The notes beneath the pieces were generated by a model. That model worked only from the letters and a program-made list of their open reading frames with translations. It was not told the DNA's origin and searched no databases. Both the position numbers and the translations under genes were made by a program. DNA of 64,000 bases from VBOC01 sp964512655 (GTDB lineage Bacteria > Bacteroidota > Ignavibacteria > UBA10030 > SZUA-254): positions 1 through 64,000 of the forward strand of contig CAZEJT010000008.1 of assembly GCA_964512655.1 (NCBI GenBank), read 5' to 3'. This document shows, in pieces, positions 7,964 to 17,645 of this stretch; the first letter of the stretch is position 1; the number at the start of each line of letters is the position of its first letter.

Positions 7964-8926
7964 ATGAAACTCCACTCCTCCAAAGCGCTCCTTCTTGCCG
8001 GACTGGCTGTCAGCCTCGCGGTGTCAACCGTCCAATCCCAGATCAACCCGTACTACCTGCAGATTATCATTTACATCGGGATCAACATCATCCTCGCTAG
8101 CAGCCTCAACCTCATCAACGGCTTCGCGGGGCAGTTCTCCCTGGGACACGCGGGCTTCATGGCGATCGGGGGTTATACTGCCGCTCTCGTTTCCACCTCC
8201 CTTCACGCCTCGCCGGCCGACAGCTCAGGCATCGTCATCCTCCCTCTCGCGCTCGTGATCGGGGGGCTCATGGCGGCGCTTGCAGGCCTTCTTGTCGGGA
8301 TCCCGAGCCTCCGCCTCAGAGGGGATTACCTCGCGATCACGACGCTCGGCTTCGGAGAGATCATCCGCGTGGTGATTCAGAACCTCGACTTTCTGGGCGG
8401 GGCGAGGGGCTTCACGGGGATCCCGAAGCTGAGCAACTTCTTCTGGGTGTTCGGGATGGTTTCGATCGTGGTGTTCACCATCTCAAACCTTGTGCACTCA
8501 TCCTACGGGAAGGGATTCCTGGCCGTGCGCGACGATGAGATTGCGGCGCAGGCGATGGGAATCAACACCACCAAGTACAAGGTCATCGCGTTCGTGACGG
8601 GCGCTTTTTTTGCCGGAGTTGCCGGAGGCCTCTACGCGCACTTCGTTTCCTACATTAACCCCCAGCAGTTTAGCTTCCTCCGCTCGATCGAGATCGTCGT
8701 GATGGTAATTGTCGGCGGAATGGGAAACACCGTGGGAGTGATCATCGCGGCGATCCTCCTCACGGTCCTTCCCGAAGCGCTGCGATCGATCGCGGAATAC
8801 CGGATGGTGATTTACTCCCTTTCGCTCGTGATCATCATGATCACCCGCCCTCAGGGCCTCTTCGGCCGGCGCGTGTCGCTGAAAGGCCTGAGCGGGCTCT
8901 TCCGCAAGCGCACAGCGGCCGCCTGA
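7964..8926 (+). CDS. livM: Branched-chain amino-acid ABC transporter permease LivM
   Basis: Second permease, 320 residues. It shows the LivM signature LNLINGFAGQFSLGHAGFMAIGGYTAA, the SLRLRGDYLAITTLGFGEIIR motif, the coupling region FLAVRDDEIAAQAMGINTTKYK, and the ending ITRPQGLFGRR. The ATG follows the livH stop (TAG GG ATG), so translation is coupled. It is a shorter LivM than the 425-residue E. coli protein, as in most bacteria. Confidence 0.93.
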   Translation: MKLHSSKALLLAGLAVSLAVSTVQSQINPYYLQIIIYIGINIILASSLNLINGFAGQFSLGHAGFMAIGGYTAALVSTSLHASPADSSGIVILPLALVIGGLMAALAGLLVGIPSLRLRGDYLAITTLGFGEIIRVVIQNLDFLGGARGFTGIPKLSNFFWVFGMVSIVVFTISNLVHSSYGKGFLAVRDDEIAAQAMGINTTKYKVIAFVTGAFFAGVAGGLYAHFVSYINPQQFSFLRSIEIVVMVIVGGMGNTVGVIIAAILLTVLPEALRSIAEYRMVIYSLSLVIIMITRPQGLFGRRVSLKGLSGLFRKRTAAA

Positions 8927-8942
8927 TCCCTCCGGCAGAGTG

Positions 8943-9710
8943 ATGATCCTCGAACTCAAAGGGTGCTGCATGAAATTCGGCGGTCTCACCGCTGTCTCGA
9001 ATCTCGACCTCGAGATCGGGCGCCGCGACCTCCTCGGTATGATCGGCCCGAACGGCGCCGGGAAAACCACCGTGTTCAACATGATCACCGGCGTCTATCG
9101 GCCGAGCGCCGGAAGCCTGCTCTTCGACGGGAAGAGCATTGTGGGATTGAAGCCGTACGAAATCGCCGCGACCGGAATCGGACGGACCTTTCAAAACATC
9201 CGGCTCTTTCCCAGTCTCACCGTGCTCCAGAACATCCAGGTATCGCTCGTGAAGAACCTCCGTCACGGCTTCAGGGATTCGATCCTCCAGATGAGAAGCT
9301 TCCACGAAGAGGAGCGCGCAATCCGCGACTACGTCCTGGAGATACTGGAAATGTTCAACCTGCGGGGCGTGATGGATGAGCCCGCAACGTCGCTCCCCTA
9401 CGGCGACCAGCGCCGGACGGAAATCGTGAGGGCGCTCGCGACGAAGCCGAGGCTCCTCCTCCTCGACGAGCCGGCGGCGGGAATGAACGCCACCGAGAAG
9501 GTGGCCCTGATGCGCTTGATCCAGTCGGTGAAGGAGAAGTTCGATATCGCGATTCTGCTCATCGAGCACGACATGAAGGTCGTGATGGGAATCTGCGAGC
9601 AGATCGTCGTGCTCGACTACGGAGTCAGGATCGCGAAGGGGAGCCCGGATCAGATCAAGAACAACCCCGCCGTGATCGAGGCCTACCTCGGAGAACAGGT
9701 CGCATCATGA
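8943..9710 (+). CDS. livG: Branched-chain amino-acid ABC transporter ATP-binding protein LivG
   Basis: ABC ATPase with Walker A GPNGAGKTTVFN, Q-loop GIGRTFQNIRLFPSLTVLQN, and Walker B PRLLLLDEPAAGMN followed by the H-loop IEHDMKVVMGIC. The signature region is LPYGDQRRTEIVRALA, a variant of LSYG found in LivG proteins. The AAGMN after Walker B is typical of LivG. Start choice is between GTG 8940 and ATG 8943; ATG is listed. It overlaps livF by four bases (ATGA). Confidence 0.93.
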   Translation: MILELKGCCMKFGGLTAVSNLDLEIGRRDLLGMIGPNGAGKTTVFNMITGVYRPSAGSLLFDGKSIVGLKPYEIAATGIGRTFQNIRLFPSLTVLQNIQVSLVKNLRHGFRDSILQMRSFHEEERAIRDYVLEILEMFNLRGVMDEPATSLPYGDQRRTEIVRALATKPRLLLLDEPAAGMNATEKVALMRLIQSVKEKFDIAILLIEHDMKVVMGICEQIVVLDYGVRIAKGSPDQIKNNPAVIEAYLGEQVAS

Positions 9711-10459
9711 GCGAAGCGGCAGTTCGCGGGGCGCCCGTTCCCGAGCCGATGCTTCGGATAGAAAACCTGAACGTGCGCTACGGCGCCATCCACGCGATCA
9801 GGGGAATCTCTCTCTCGATCGCGAAAGGCCAGATAGTGACGATGCTCGGCGCCAACGGGGCAGGAAAGACGACGACGCTCCGGACGATTTCGGGCCTCGT
9901 GAGAGCTTCGGGGGGAATAATCCGCTTCGAACAGGCCGATGTCACCAATAAGCCCCCTCATGAGATCGTCGTCCTGGGAATCGGACACTCTCCCGAGGGA
10001 AGGATGATTTTTGCCAACCTCACGGTAAGAGAGAACCTGGAAATGGGGGCTTATCTCAGGAGGGACAAAGAGGGGATCCAGTCGGATCTCGATTTTGTGT
10101 TCACGATCTTCCCCCGCCTGAAGGAGCGTCTCCGGCAGCCCGGGGGGACTCTCTCGGGCGGAGAGCAGCAGATGCTCGCGATCGGAAGGGCCCTGATGGC
10201 ACGCCCTCGCCTCCTCCTCCTCGATGAGCCTTCTCTCGGCATCGCCCCGATACTCGTGAAAACAATTTTCGAGAGGATTGTGGAGATCAATCGCGAGCTG
10301 GGGATGACGATCCTCCTCGTGGAGCAGAACGCTCACCTCGCGCTCCACATCGCCCACTATGCGTACGTGATCGAGACAGGCCAGCTTGTGATCGAGGGGA
10401 AGGCCTCCGACGTGTCGAAGAACGAAGAAGTCCGCAAAGCGTACCTCGGGGAGGCCTGA
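9707..10459 (+). CDS. livF: Branched-chain amino-acid ABC transporter ATP-binding protein LivF
   Basis: Second ATPase of the importer. It has Walker A GANGAGKTTTLRTISG, the Q-loop/LivF region LGIGHSPEGRMIFANLTVRENLEMG, ABC signature LSGGEQQMLAIGRALM, Walker B RLLLLDEPSLGIAP and an H-loop of the LLVEQNAHLALHIAHYAYV type, which is diagnostic of LivF. It has an N-terminal extension of about 15 residues before the usual start. It ends the operon and faces the permease gene at 10476 tail to tail. Confidence 0.93.
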   Translation: MSEAAVRGAPVPEPMLRIENLNVRYGAIHAIRGISLSIAKGQIVTMLGANGAGKTTTLRTISGLVRASGGIIRFEQADVTNKPPHEIVVLGIGHSPEGRMIFANLTVRENLEMGAYLRRDKEGIQSDLDFVFTIFPRLKERLRQPGGTLSGGEQQMLAIGRALMARPRLLLLDEPSLGIAPILVKTIFERIVEINRELGMTILLVEQNAHLALHIAHYAYVIETGQLVIEGKASDVSKNEEVRKAYLGEA

Positions 10460-10475
10460 CCCCCCGTTCCTCCCC

Positions 10476-11963
10476 TCAGACGCCCCTCAGGGCGCTCTTC
10501 TTAAACCCGTACAGCACGTAGATCACCATCCCGACGACCAGCCATATCCCGAAGCGAAGCCAGGTGACCGACGGAAGCCCGAGCATCAGGTAGACGCACG
10601 AGACGATGCCGAGGATCGGAACGACGGGAACCCAGGGCGTTCTGAATCCGCGGGGCCGGTCAGGCTCCCGCTTCCGGAGGATGAGGATCCCGACGCAAAC
10701 GAGCGCGAACGCGAAGAGCGTCCCGATGTTCGTCAGATCGACCATCTCGTCGATGCTCGTGAACATCGAGCAGACTCCCACCGCAACCCCCGTCAGGATC
10801 GTCGTCACGTGAGGCGTCCGGAATTTCGGGTGCACCTTCGCGAACGTGGGTGGGAGGAGACCGTCGCGAGCCATCGAAAAGAAGATCCTCGGCTGACCGA
10901 GCTGAAACACCAGGAGGACCGCGGTATGGGCAACGACCGAGCCGAACGCGACCACTCCCACGAATATGGTTCCCCACTTCTCGATGTTCGCGTATTGGAG
11001 GGCGAGTGTGAGGGGTTCCGCCTGCTGTGTGGCAAGCATCTTCACCAGCGCGGAATAGGGGATGATCCCCGTGAAGACAACCGCGACAATGATATAAATG
11101 AGCGTGCAGACTATTAGTGAGCCGATAATGCCGATCGGGAGATCGCGCTTCGGATTCCTCACCTCCTCCGCGACGGTCGAAACTGCGTCGAAGCCTATGT
11201 AGGCGAAAAACACGACGGCGGCCCCTGCCTGGATTCCCCCCCATCCGTTTGGCGCGAAGGGGTGCCAGTTCTCGGGCTTCACGTACTTCCACCCGATGAA
11301 CACGAAGAAGGCGAGCACCAGAAGTTTGAGGAGGACCATTCCGGTGTTCACGCGCGCGCTTTCCCGGATTCCGATGACGAGAACGATCGTGATGGCCGCG
11401 ACGATGCCGACGGCAAGGATATTGAAGACGATCGGGATGCCGAAGATGTGCGGGGCTTGCTCGAAGAGGCCGGGGATCTTGGCCGCCGTCCGGTAATCGG
11501 TCGACAGCCAGTCGGGGACATTGATCCCGAAGCCCGCCACGAAGGTCTTGAAGTAGTTGGCCCAGCTGATGGCGACCGCCACGTTTCCCACGGCGTATTC
11601 GATGATCAGGTCCCACCCGATGATCCAGGCGACGAACTCGCCGAGCGTCGCATACGAGTACGTGTAGGCGCTCCCCGAGATGGGGACCATAGCCGCGAAT
11701 TCCGCATAGCAGAGAGCCGCAAAGCCGCAGGCAACTCCTGTAAAGACGAACGAAAGGATCAGCGCTGGTCCGGCACCGAGCCTCGAGGCGTCGCCCGCCG
11801 CGGCCGTCCCGATGGTGGCGAAGATCCCGGCGCCGATGATCGCGCCGATGCCCAGCATCACCACATCGAACGCGCCGAGCGCCCGCTTGAGCTGGTGCTG
11901 CGGCTCTTCCGTCTCGTGCAGGAGCGCATCGAGTGATTTCCTCCGGAAGAGACTGCTCGCCAT
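10476..11963 (-). CDS. APC-superfamily amino-acid permease (cationic amino-acid transporter type)
   Basis: A 495-residue membrane protein with about 12 hydrophobic segments. The family signature FDVVMLGIGAIIGAGIFATIG is present in the first helix. FAALCYAEFAAMVPISGSAYTYSYATLGEFVAWIIGWDLIIEYA is typical of the CAT/YfnA branch of amino-acid/proton symporters. The N-terminal RRKSLDALLHETEEPQHQLKR tail is also common there. It lies downstream of the DUF2007 gene on the same strand. Substrate is not determined by sequence. Confidence 0.9.
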   Translation of the reverse strand: MASSLFRRKSLDALLHETEEPQHQLKRALGAFDVVMLGIGAIIGAGIFATIGTAAAGDASRLGAGPALILSFVFTGVACGFAALCYAEFAAMVPISGSAYTYSYATLGEFVAWIIGWDLIIEYAVGNVAVAISWANYFKTFVAGFGINVPDWLSTDYRTAAKIPGLFEQAPHIFGIPIVFNILAVGIVAAITIVLVIGIRESARVNTGMVLLKLLVLAFFVFIGWKYVKPENWHPFAPNGWGGIQAGAAVVFFAYIGFDAVSTVAEEVRNPKRDLPIGIIGSLIVCTLIYIIVAVVFTGIIPYSALVKMLATQQAEPLTLALQYANIEKWGTIFVGVVAFGSVVAHTAVLLVFQLGQPRIFFSMARDGLLPPTFAKVHPKFRTPHVTTILTGVAVGVCSMFTSIDEMVDLTNIGTLFAFALVCVGILILRKREPDRPRGFRTPWVPVVPILGIVSCVYLMLGLPSVTWLRFGIWLVVGMVIYVLYGFKKSALRGV

Positions 11964-12013
11964 CGCTTCTCAGTCAGGGAATGGTATGAGGGGACTCCAA
12001 CCGCGGTTGAACG

Positions 12014-12256
12014 TCAGTCGGGCAACTGCTGGTCGGATTGCTCCGTCGCCCGCTCGTTCAGGACCGCTCTTGCCTCCAACAGCTTCTCCTCCTCGACGAG
12101 GACCTGGATCCCCTCGCTTTCCTGGAGAAAGGGAAGCATGCCGCCCGTGTCTTCGTACTTCAGAAATGATTCGATTCCCGCCGCCGCCAGGGTCGCCTGC
12201 GCAAGCTCCGCTTCAACCTCATTGAGATAGGTCCCCGCGGAAACGTATCGTTCCAT
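12014..12256 (-). CDS. DUF2007-like small protein (putative signal-transducing)
   Basis: An 80-residue protein with the pattern of DUF2007: an N-terminal strand YVSAGTYLNEVEAELAQATLAAAGIESFLK, a loop with an acidic and aromatic stretch, then GIQVLVEEEKLLEARAVLNE. The family folds like a small alpha/beta ferredoxin domain of unknown function. Its ATG begins one base after the pilB-like stop, so the two are co-translated. A regulatory link to the ATPase would be speculation. Confidence 0.75.
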   Translation of the reverse strand: MERYVSAGTYLNEVEAELAQATLAAAGIESFLKYEDTGGMLPFLQESEGIQVLVEEEKLLEARAVLNERATEQSDQQLPD

Positions 12257-12257
12257 C

Positions 12258-14150
12258 TCAGTCCTCCGTCGTCGTTCCGGCGACTTCCTCGACGGTCGTA
12301 ATCCCTTTCCGGAGGAGTTCGAACGCGGCTTCGCGGAGGCTCTTCATCCCCTGCTTGATGGCGGTGTCGCGGATCGCGCCTTCGGCGATCGTATTCCCCG
12401 CCTCGAGAATCAGCTGCCTGATCTCGGGCGTGAAGTAGAGGACTTCGTGGATTGCGATACGGCCTTTGTATCCGCCGTGGCAGTGGATGCACCCCTCTCC
12501 ACGGTAAAACGTGGTCTTGGCGATCTCATCCTTCGGGAATCCGAGCTTTTCAAGCGAAATCGGAAGCATCTCCTTGTCGATGACCTTGCATCGCTCGCAG
12601 AGCTTTCGCAGGAGCCGCTGCGCCACGATGATGTTAAGAGAGTAGGCGAGCAGGAAGGGCTCGAGGCCCATCTTGTAGAGCCGGGCGATGGCGCTGGGAG
12701 CGTCGTTGGTGTGGAGCGTCGAAAAGGTCAGGTGTCCCGTGTTTGCGAGCTTGATCGCCATGTCGGCTGTGATCTTGTCGCGGATCTCGCCAACCATGAC
12801 CACGTCCGGGTCGTGACGCAGGATCGCCCTGAGGGCCCCCTCGAAGTCGAGCTTCGTATTCAGCTTTACCTGGCGCGCCCCGTCGATGAAATACTCGACA
12901 GGATCCTCCACCGTGATGATGTTCAGCGAGGGATCCATGACGGCGCGGATTGCGGCCAGAAGGGTCGTGCTTTTGCCGCTTCCCGTGGGGCCGGTGAGGA
13001 TGACGATACCGTACGGCTTCTCGATCGCCTTCTTGAAGCGCTCGAGTGCGTCCTGCTGAAAGCCGATGTTATCGACCGTGATGCTCGCCTCGGGATCGCG
13101 CAGGACCCTGATCACGATCGATTCAAACTTTACGCGCAGCTCCTTCCCGACCATCGGGATGATCGAAACGCGGAACCGGACGATCTTATTGTCGATGGTT
13201 TTCTGGATGAACCCGTCCTGGGCCATGTTTCTCTCGAACCGGTCCGTCCCCTTCGCCACATCCTTGATGACGGCGGACACCGCGTCCGCCCGCAGATCTT
13301 CGATCGTCTGCCACAGCGTCAGACGCCCGTCGATGCGGAAATGGACTTCCGTCCTTCGTGCCGCGCGCGGGATCACGTGGAGATCGCTCGCGTTGATGCG
13401 CACCGCATCGGCCAGGAGGTTGTCCACAAGCTCGCCGAGATGCCCTTTGCGGATCTCCTCATCGAGCTCGTCGGTGACATTCTGCTGGTCGTCGTCGATG
13501 TAGTCGACCGACTTCTCGCTCGGCCGGCTTTGCTGGTCGACGATGAGCTGCCTGCTCAGCTCCTCGTAATCGCGCGAATGGACGTAAAAGATTTCGTACT
13601 TCTGATACGGGAATCCCCGCGCCACTTTCGGGATCTCGGGATTCGCGGGATTCGGAGTGATAATCTGAAGCTTCGAGGGGTCTCCCTCGGCGACCTGCAG
13701 CGGAAGGATCTTGTTGTTGATGGCCAGCTCCTTCAGCCGGGGGGTCAGCGAGTCGAGAGTCTTATTGATGAACTGGAGCTTGTCGCCCTCGGGTCCCTGG
13801 GCGGTGAGATCGAGGCGCTTGAACGAATAGTACCGGGCAAACTCTTCGTAGACCTGCTCCTCGTCGGCGCCGAAATCCTCGATGAGGATCTCGAAGAGGC
13901 GGCGTTTGTCCGTGTCTCCCTGGAGCTTCTTCCTGGTGAGGGAGTCTGTAACCATCTTCCGGGAAACGATCCCCTTCCGGATGAGGCTCTCCACGAAGCC
14001 GGAAACGCCGTGGGAGGAGCTGCCCCGGGCGTCTTTTCCGCCGCTCTTGCCTTCTTCCTGGGATGATTCGTGATGGGTGTCCGGATGCTCGTCGTCGCCG
14101 TGGTGGGTTCGTTCGTCACGACCGGCGCGCGGTATATAACGAGGATCCAT
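12258..14150 (-). CDS. GspE/PilB-type type II secretion / type IV pilus assembly ATPase
   Basis: Hexameric secretion ATPase, 630 residues. It has an N-terminal GspE N1-like domain, Walker A LTGPTGSGKST (about residue 385), an Asp box, Walker B ILRHDPDVVMVGEIRD, and a His box in TGHLTFSTLHTNDAPSAI. A C-M domain-type zinc site is formed by CERC and CIHC. The first 45 residues are charged and low-complexity (many H, D, E, S). The ATG at 14150 is chosen because a promoter box ends just before it; an upstream TTG at 14180 lies inside that promoter. No pilin, PilC or PilM genes are nearby, so the gene is isolated here. Confidence 0.9.
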   Translation of the reverse strand: MDPRYIPRAGRDERTHHGDDEHPDTHHESSQEEGKSGGKDARGSSSHGVSGFVESLIRKGIVSRKMVTDSLTRKKLQGDTDKRRLFEILIEDFGADEEQVYEEFARYYSFKRLDLTAQGPEGDKLQFINKTLDSLTPRLKELAINNKILPLQVAEGDPSKLQIITPNPANPEIPKVARGFPYQKYEIFYVHSRDYEELSRQLIVDQQSRPSEKSVDYIDDDQQNVTDELDEEIRKGHLGELVDNLLADAVRINASDLHVIPRAARRTEVHFRIDGRLTLWQTIEDLRADAVSAVIKDVAKGTDRFERNMAQDGFIQKTIDNKIVRFRVSIIPMVGKELRVKFESIVIRVLRDPEASITVDNIGFQQDALERFKKAIEKPYGIVILTGPTGSGKSTTLLAAIRAVMDPSLNIITVEDPVEYFIDGARQVKLNTKLDFEGALRAILRHDPDVVMVGEIRDKITADMAIKLANTGHLTFSTLHTNDAPSAIARLYKMGLEPFLLAYSLNIIVAQRLLRKLCERCKVIDKEMLPISLEKLGFPKDEIAKTTFYRGEGCIHCHGGYKGRIAIHEVLYFTPEIRQLILEAGNTIAEGAIRDTAIKQGMKSLREAAFELLRKGITTVEEVAGTTTED

Positions 14151-14154
14151 GCCT

Positions 14155-14184
14155 GATAATACAATAAATTTTTTTTGCAATCAA
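14155..14184 (-). promoter_or_regulatory. Promoter for the pilB-like gene, giving a leaderless mRNA
   Basis: Minus strand TTG (14184..14182), 20-base spacer, TATTATC (14161..14155). The first T of the -7 box is only 11 bases from the ATG, so transcription should begin at or next to the start codon. Confidence 0.65.
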
Positions 14185-14238
14185 GGGCTATGACGAGGGT
14201 GCCGCGAAAGATGACGCAGGTCACAGACGCGACCTTCG

Positions 14239-16455
14239 TCAAATGATTCTCAGCCGGGCGTAACGGAGAAGGAGGTTTTTCCGGCCGACCGAATGGAATT
14301 CGACGACGGCTTTTGTCGAATCACCCTTCCCGGCGATCCCGATGACGCGGCCCCTTCCGAACATCTCGTGTTCCACCAGAGCGCCCGCTCTGAGGGGACT
14401 GCCTTCGGCATCACCCGGAGGATCGGGCCCCGGAGGATCCGGATAGAACTCCGGTTCGGGATCGATCCTTTCTTGCAGTGCGGGTCTCCGCGTACCGCTC
14501 ATTCTAAGAGATGTCGTCATCCTGTACCCCGAGCGGTAGATTCGTTCGGTGATGGAAGGATCGATCTCCCCGAGAAACCGCGAGGCGGTCTGGGCGGACG
14601 GATCCCCGAACCGGTACCGTACCCTGGCGAAGGTGAGATAGAGGGCGCGCATGGCCCGTGTAATTCCCACATAATAGAGCCGGCGCTCCTCCTCGATCTC
14701 ATTCCGGTCCACGGGAGAGCTGTAAAACGGGAGAAGCCCCTCTTCCATGCCTGTGATGAAAACGACCGGGAACTCCAGGCCCTTGGCGCTGTGAAGCGTC
14801 AGGAGAGTGACGGCATTGTGGGTATCGTCCCACTCGTCGATATCGCTCACGAGAGAGACCTGCTGGAGGAAATCCTCCAGCGATCCCCGCCCTTCCGCCC
14901 CAAACTCCGATATCGCCGAAAGGAGCTCCTGTACGTTTTCCCACCTCCCCATCGCCTCAGGCGTCCCCTCCTCCTTCAGAAGCGGGAGGATGCCTATTTC
15001 GTCGGTCATCGATCGCACCAGTTCACTCAGAGACATCCCCGACCTCAGCTCCCCGTATTTGCGGAACAGGCCGGAGAGCCACTCGAGCCCTCCCTGCGCC
15101 GCTTTCGAGAGCCCCGCAACCTCCCCGGCCCTGGCCGCGGCGGCAAGAAGAGAGATCTGTTCAGCCGAGGAGAACGCGGCAAGCCGGCTGATCGCGGCCT
15201 CGCCCAGGCCGCGAGGCGGGTAGTTAATGATGCGGAGGAAGCTCTCGTCGTCCGCGCCATTGATCAGGACGCGCAGGTAAGCGAGGAGGTCCTTGATCTC
15301 CTTCCGCTGGTAGAACTCGACGCCGCCGACGATCACATAGGGAATTCCCTCCCGGCGGAGCGCTTCTTCGAGGGAGCGCGACTGGGCGTTCGTCCGGTAC
15401 ATGACGGCGACTTCGGAAAAGTTTCCCTTGGACCGGCGGCATTCCTCGACGATGAGCGATACGACGGCCGCGGCCTCGCGGCGGTCGTCTTCGCACTCCA
15501 CGATCCTGATGGGCTCGCCCGGAGCGTTCTCAGTCCACAGGTCCTTCGGGATCTGCCCGAGGTTGTTCTTGATGATCTGGTCGGCCGCGGCGAGGATCGA
15601 CTTGGTGGAGCGGTAATTCTGCTCGAGGCGCACGACCCTGGCGTCGGGGTAATCGCGCTCGAAATCAAGAATATTCTGGATGTCGGCCCCGCGAAAGGCG
15701 TAAATGCTCTGGGCGTCGTCTCCCACCACGCAAACATTCCTGTCTCTGGCCCCCAGGAGCTTGACGAGTTCGTACTGGGCGCGGTTGGTGTCCTGGTACT
15801 CGTCCACGAGGATGAATCTGAAGCGGTCCTGGTACTTCGCGAGGAGCTTGCGGTGACCGCTCAGGAGAGCGATCGGGTGCAGAAGAAGGTCGTCGAAGTC
15901 CATCGCGTTATTTCTCTTCAGGCTCACCTGATACCGCTCATAGACGAGGGATGCCTTCTCTTCGAAGATGTCGGATGCGGCGCGGGCGAATTCTCCGGGT
16001 GAAACGAGTTGGTTCTTCGCGCCGCTGATTCTCGAGCGGATCGCGGCCGGGTTGAACGAGAGAAGAGGAATTCCGGATCCGTTCATGATCCGCTTGATGA
16101 GCGAGAGAGAATCCTGCGAGTCGTAGATTGAGAAGTTTCTGCCGAATCCGAGCGCCTCGCACTCCACTCGCAGGAGCCGCGCGAAGAGCGAATGGAACGT
16201 TCCCATCCAGAGGCTCGCGCTCTTCGCGCCGACCAGCCGGGTAATCCGGTCCTTCATCTCGTTCGCGGCCTTGTTCGTGAACGTCAGCGCGAGGATGTTC
16301 CAGGCGGGGACTCCCATCCCGATCAGGTGAGCGATCCGGTAGGAGAGAACGCGCGTCTTGCCGCTGCCGGGTCCGGCGATCACCATGACGGGCCCCTGCA
16401 CGGTCGTGACCGCCTCGCGCTGCTGGTCGTTGAGATCGGAGAGGATCGGTGTCAA
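14239..16455 (-). CDS. pcrA: ATP-dependent DNA helicase UvrD/PcrA
   Basis: Superfamily 1A 3'-5' helicase for repair and replication-conflict resolution. Motifs in order: Q-motif LNDQQREAV, Walker A IAGPGSGKTRVL, TFTNKAANEMKDR, Walker B FILVDEYQDTNRAQYELVKLL, GDDAQSIYAFRGA, LEQNYRS, LLTLHSAKGLEFPVVF and EERRLYYVGITRA. The C-terminal Tudor-like tail (EHEMFGRGRVIGI...AVVEF) is typical of PcrA. The start chosen is TTG at 16455 (LTPILSDLNDQQ) after AGGG, giving 738 residues. The longer open frame runs into ogt and lacks family similarity. Confidence 0.93.
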   Translation of the reverse strand: MTPILSDLNDQQREAVTTVQGPVMVIAGPGSGKTRVLSYRIAHLIGMGVPAWNILALTFTNKAANEMKDRITRLVGAKSASLWMGTFHSLFARLLRVECEALGFGRNFSIYDSQDSLSLIKRIMNGSGIPLLSFNPAAIRSRISGAKNQLVSPGEFARAASDIFEEKASLVYERYQVSLKRNNAMDFDDLLLHPIALLSGHRKLLAKYQDRFRFILVDEYQDTNRAQYELVKLLGARDRNVCVVGDDAQSIYAFRGADIQNILDFERDYPDARVVRLEQNYRSTKSILAAADQIIKNNLGQIPKDLWTENAPGEPIRIVECEDDRREAAAVVSLIVEECRRSKGNFSEVAVMYRTNAQSRSLEEALRREGIPYVIVGGVEFYQRKEIKDLLAYLRVLINGADDESFLRIINYPPRGLGEAAISRLAAFSSAEQISLLAAAARAGEVAGLSKAAQGGLEWLSGLFRKYGELRSGMSLSELVRSMTDEIGILPLLKEEGTPEAMGRWENVQELLSAISEFGAEGRGSLEDFLQQVSLVSDIDEWDDTHNAVTLLTLHSAKGLEFPVVFITGMEEGLLPFYSSPVDRNEIEEERRLYYVGITRAMRALYLTFARVRYRFGDPSAQTASRFLGEIDPSITERIYRSGYRMTTSLRMSGTRRPALQERIDPEPEFYPDPPGPDPPGDAEGSPLRAGALVEHEMFGRGRVIGIAGKGDSTKAVVEFHSVGRKNLLLRYARLRII

Positions 16456-16567
16456 TGCGCGCCCTGGAAAGAGCGATGGAGGGAGATGTGCCGGACCGGC
16501 GATGGATTGCAGGCTCGGCTGCTTGAACGTCGGAAGGCGGGGCCGGCGGCCGGATCCCCGCCCTGCA

Positions 16568-17191
16568 TCAGAGGATGATCGCGCCTTCGAGGCGCAGAAG
16601 AAACTCTTTCGTCTTGATACCGCACGAGTAACCAACGAGCGCGCCGTTCTTGCCGAGCACGCGGTGGCACGGTACGATAATCGGGAGCGGATTCGCGCCG
16701 TTCGCCCGGCCGACCGCCTGGAAGGCCCTGGGAGCGCTCACGCGCTTGGCAAGATTCTTGTAGGTGATTGTTGTTCCGTAGGGTATCTTTGAAAGCTCCT
16801 TCCAGACACGGACCTGAAACGGCGTACCGATCAGGTCGATGGGACAGGTAAAAGTGGCCAGCTTTCCGTTGAAATATCGCGTGAGCTGGTCGAGGACTTC
16901 CTTGTTGCGCGCACGATTGTCGACTACGTTCTCTACATCCGAGTGGCGTCGTATCCATTCGAAAAAATCTTTCCGAGACTCGCGGGGGACGCTGATCTTA
17001 CAGACGCCGTTCTCGGTGGACGCGACATAGATCCTCCCGATCCGCGAATCGAATGTTGTGCAGTATAGTTTCCTCCGGGAATCCTGCTGGCCTTCCTCCC
17101 CCTCCCGGTCTCTCTCTCCGTCAACTCGTGACCTCCTCCTCAGTGTGGTTGCAACGCGCGCGCTTTCGAGTGTTGCAAGTTCTTCAGGCAT
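16568..17191 (-). CDS. ogt: Methylated-DNA-[protein]-cysteine S-methyltransferase
   Basis: Suicide repair enzyme that moves the alkyl group from O6-alkylguanine to its own cysteine. The active site PCHRVLGKNGALVGYSCG (about residues 173-190), the helix-turn-helix VRVWKELSKIPYGTTITYKNLA and the arginine finger in ARGANANPLP-like text (RANGANPLPIIVPCHRV) are all present. The first 40 residues are very charged and not part of the family (RRRSRVDGERDREGEEGQQ), so the true start may lie further in. It sits upstream of pcrA with a 112-base gap. Confidence 0.9.
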   Translation of the reverse strand: MPEELATLESARVATTLRRRSRVDGERDREGEEGQQDSRRKLYCTTFDSRIGRIYVASTENGVCKISVPRESRKDFFEWIRRHSDVENVVDNRARNKEVLDQLTRYFNGKLATFTCPIDLIGTPFQVRVWKELSKIPYGTTITYKNLAKRVSAPRAFQAVGRANGANPLPIIVPCHRVLGKNGALVGYSCGIKTKEFLLRLEGAIIL

Positions 17192-17645
17192 GGTTTTTCA
17201 TTGTTCCGGTATCATGACCGCTGATTGAGTTTCGGGATTTGTGTGGGTGCGTGAAGTACCACGGCGAAAAGAACGCGACATCCCCCTCCGGAATTACCTC
17301 GTTTGTAATTGATGATGCGTGCGGCGAGCGACAGGTACAGCGCGCGTCCGAGTGGACGGCGTGGGATAATGATAAACATCCTGAAAACGAAAAGCAAGAC
17401 AAAAATTTTTTTGCTTCTGAGTATCGGCGCGCGTGGAACGCTGTGGAACAGAGTCGTCGCGGCGAGCATTGTCGAATGAACGGTAGCCGCGGCTCCAGCC
17501 CGAGCGAATCATCGCTCGCTGCGTCGGGGAGGCGCCGGCTTTGGCCGGCGTTCTCGCCGGTGCGGCAGAATGTCCGGCAGGCGCCGGCTTCAGCCGGCGT
17601 GGGCTGCTGCGGACGCGCCTGCGGGCCACCCGAAAAAGAATCACC
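17192..17645. other. Intergenic region with palindromic repeats, no supported gene
   Basis: About 450 bases between the ogt start and the stop of the large outer-membrane gene. Open frames here are short and look like shadows. The right half (17480-17600) holds palindromes of the family found elsewhere in the window. I see no promoter match for ogt. Confidence 0.6.
17482..17600. repeat. Cluster of family-A palindromes (two clear copies and one degenerate)
   Basis: Two direct copies share the 7-bp stem CGCCGGC/GCCGGCG: 17533-17550 (loop TTTG) and 17582-17599 (loop TTCA). A degenerate copy begins CGGTAGCCGCGG at about 17480. A separate palindrome GAGCGA-ATCA-TCGCTC lies between them at about 17503-17518. 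Confidence 0.75.

Noticed and set aside
12447..14066. Plus-strand open frame of 539 codons opposite the pilB-like gene
   Set aside because: Composition is that of an antisense shadow and the minus strand encodes an intact secretion ATPase.
17480..17600. CRISPR array
   Set aside because: The palindromes here are few, unevenly spaced and of differing sequence, with no spacer structure and no cas genes.
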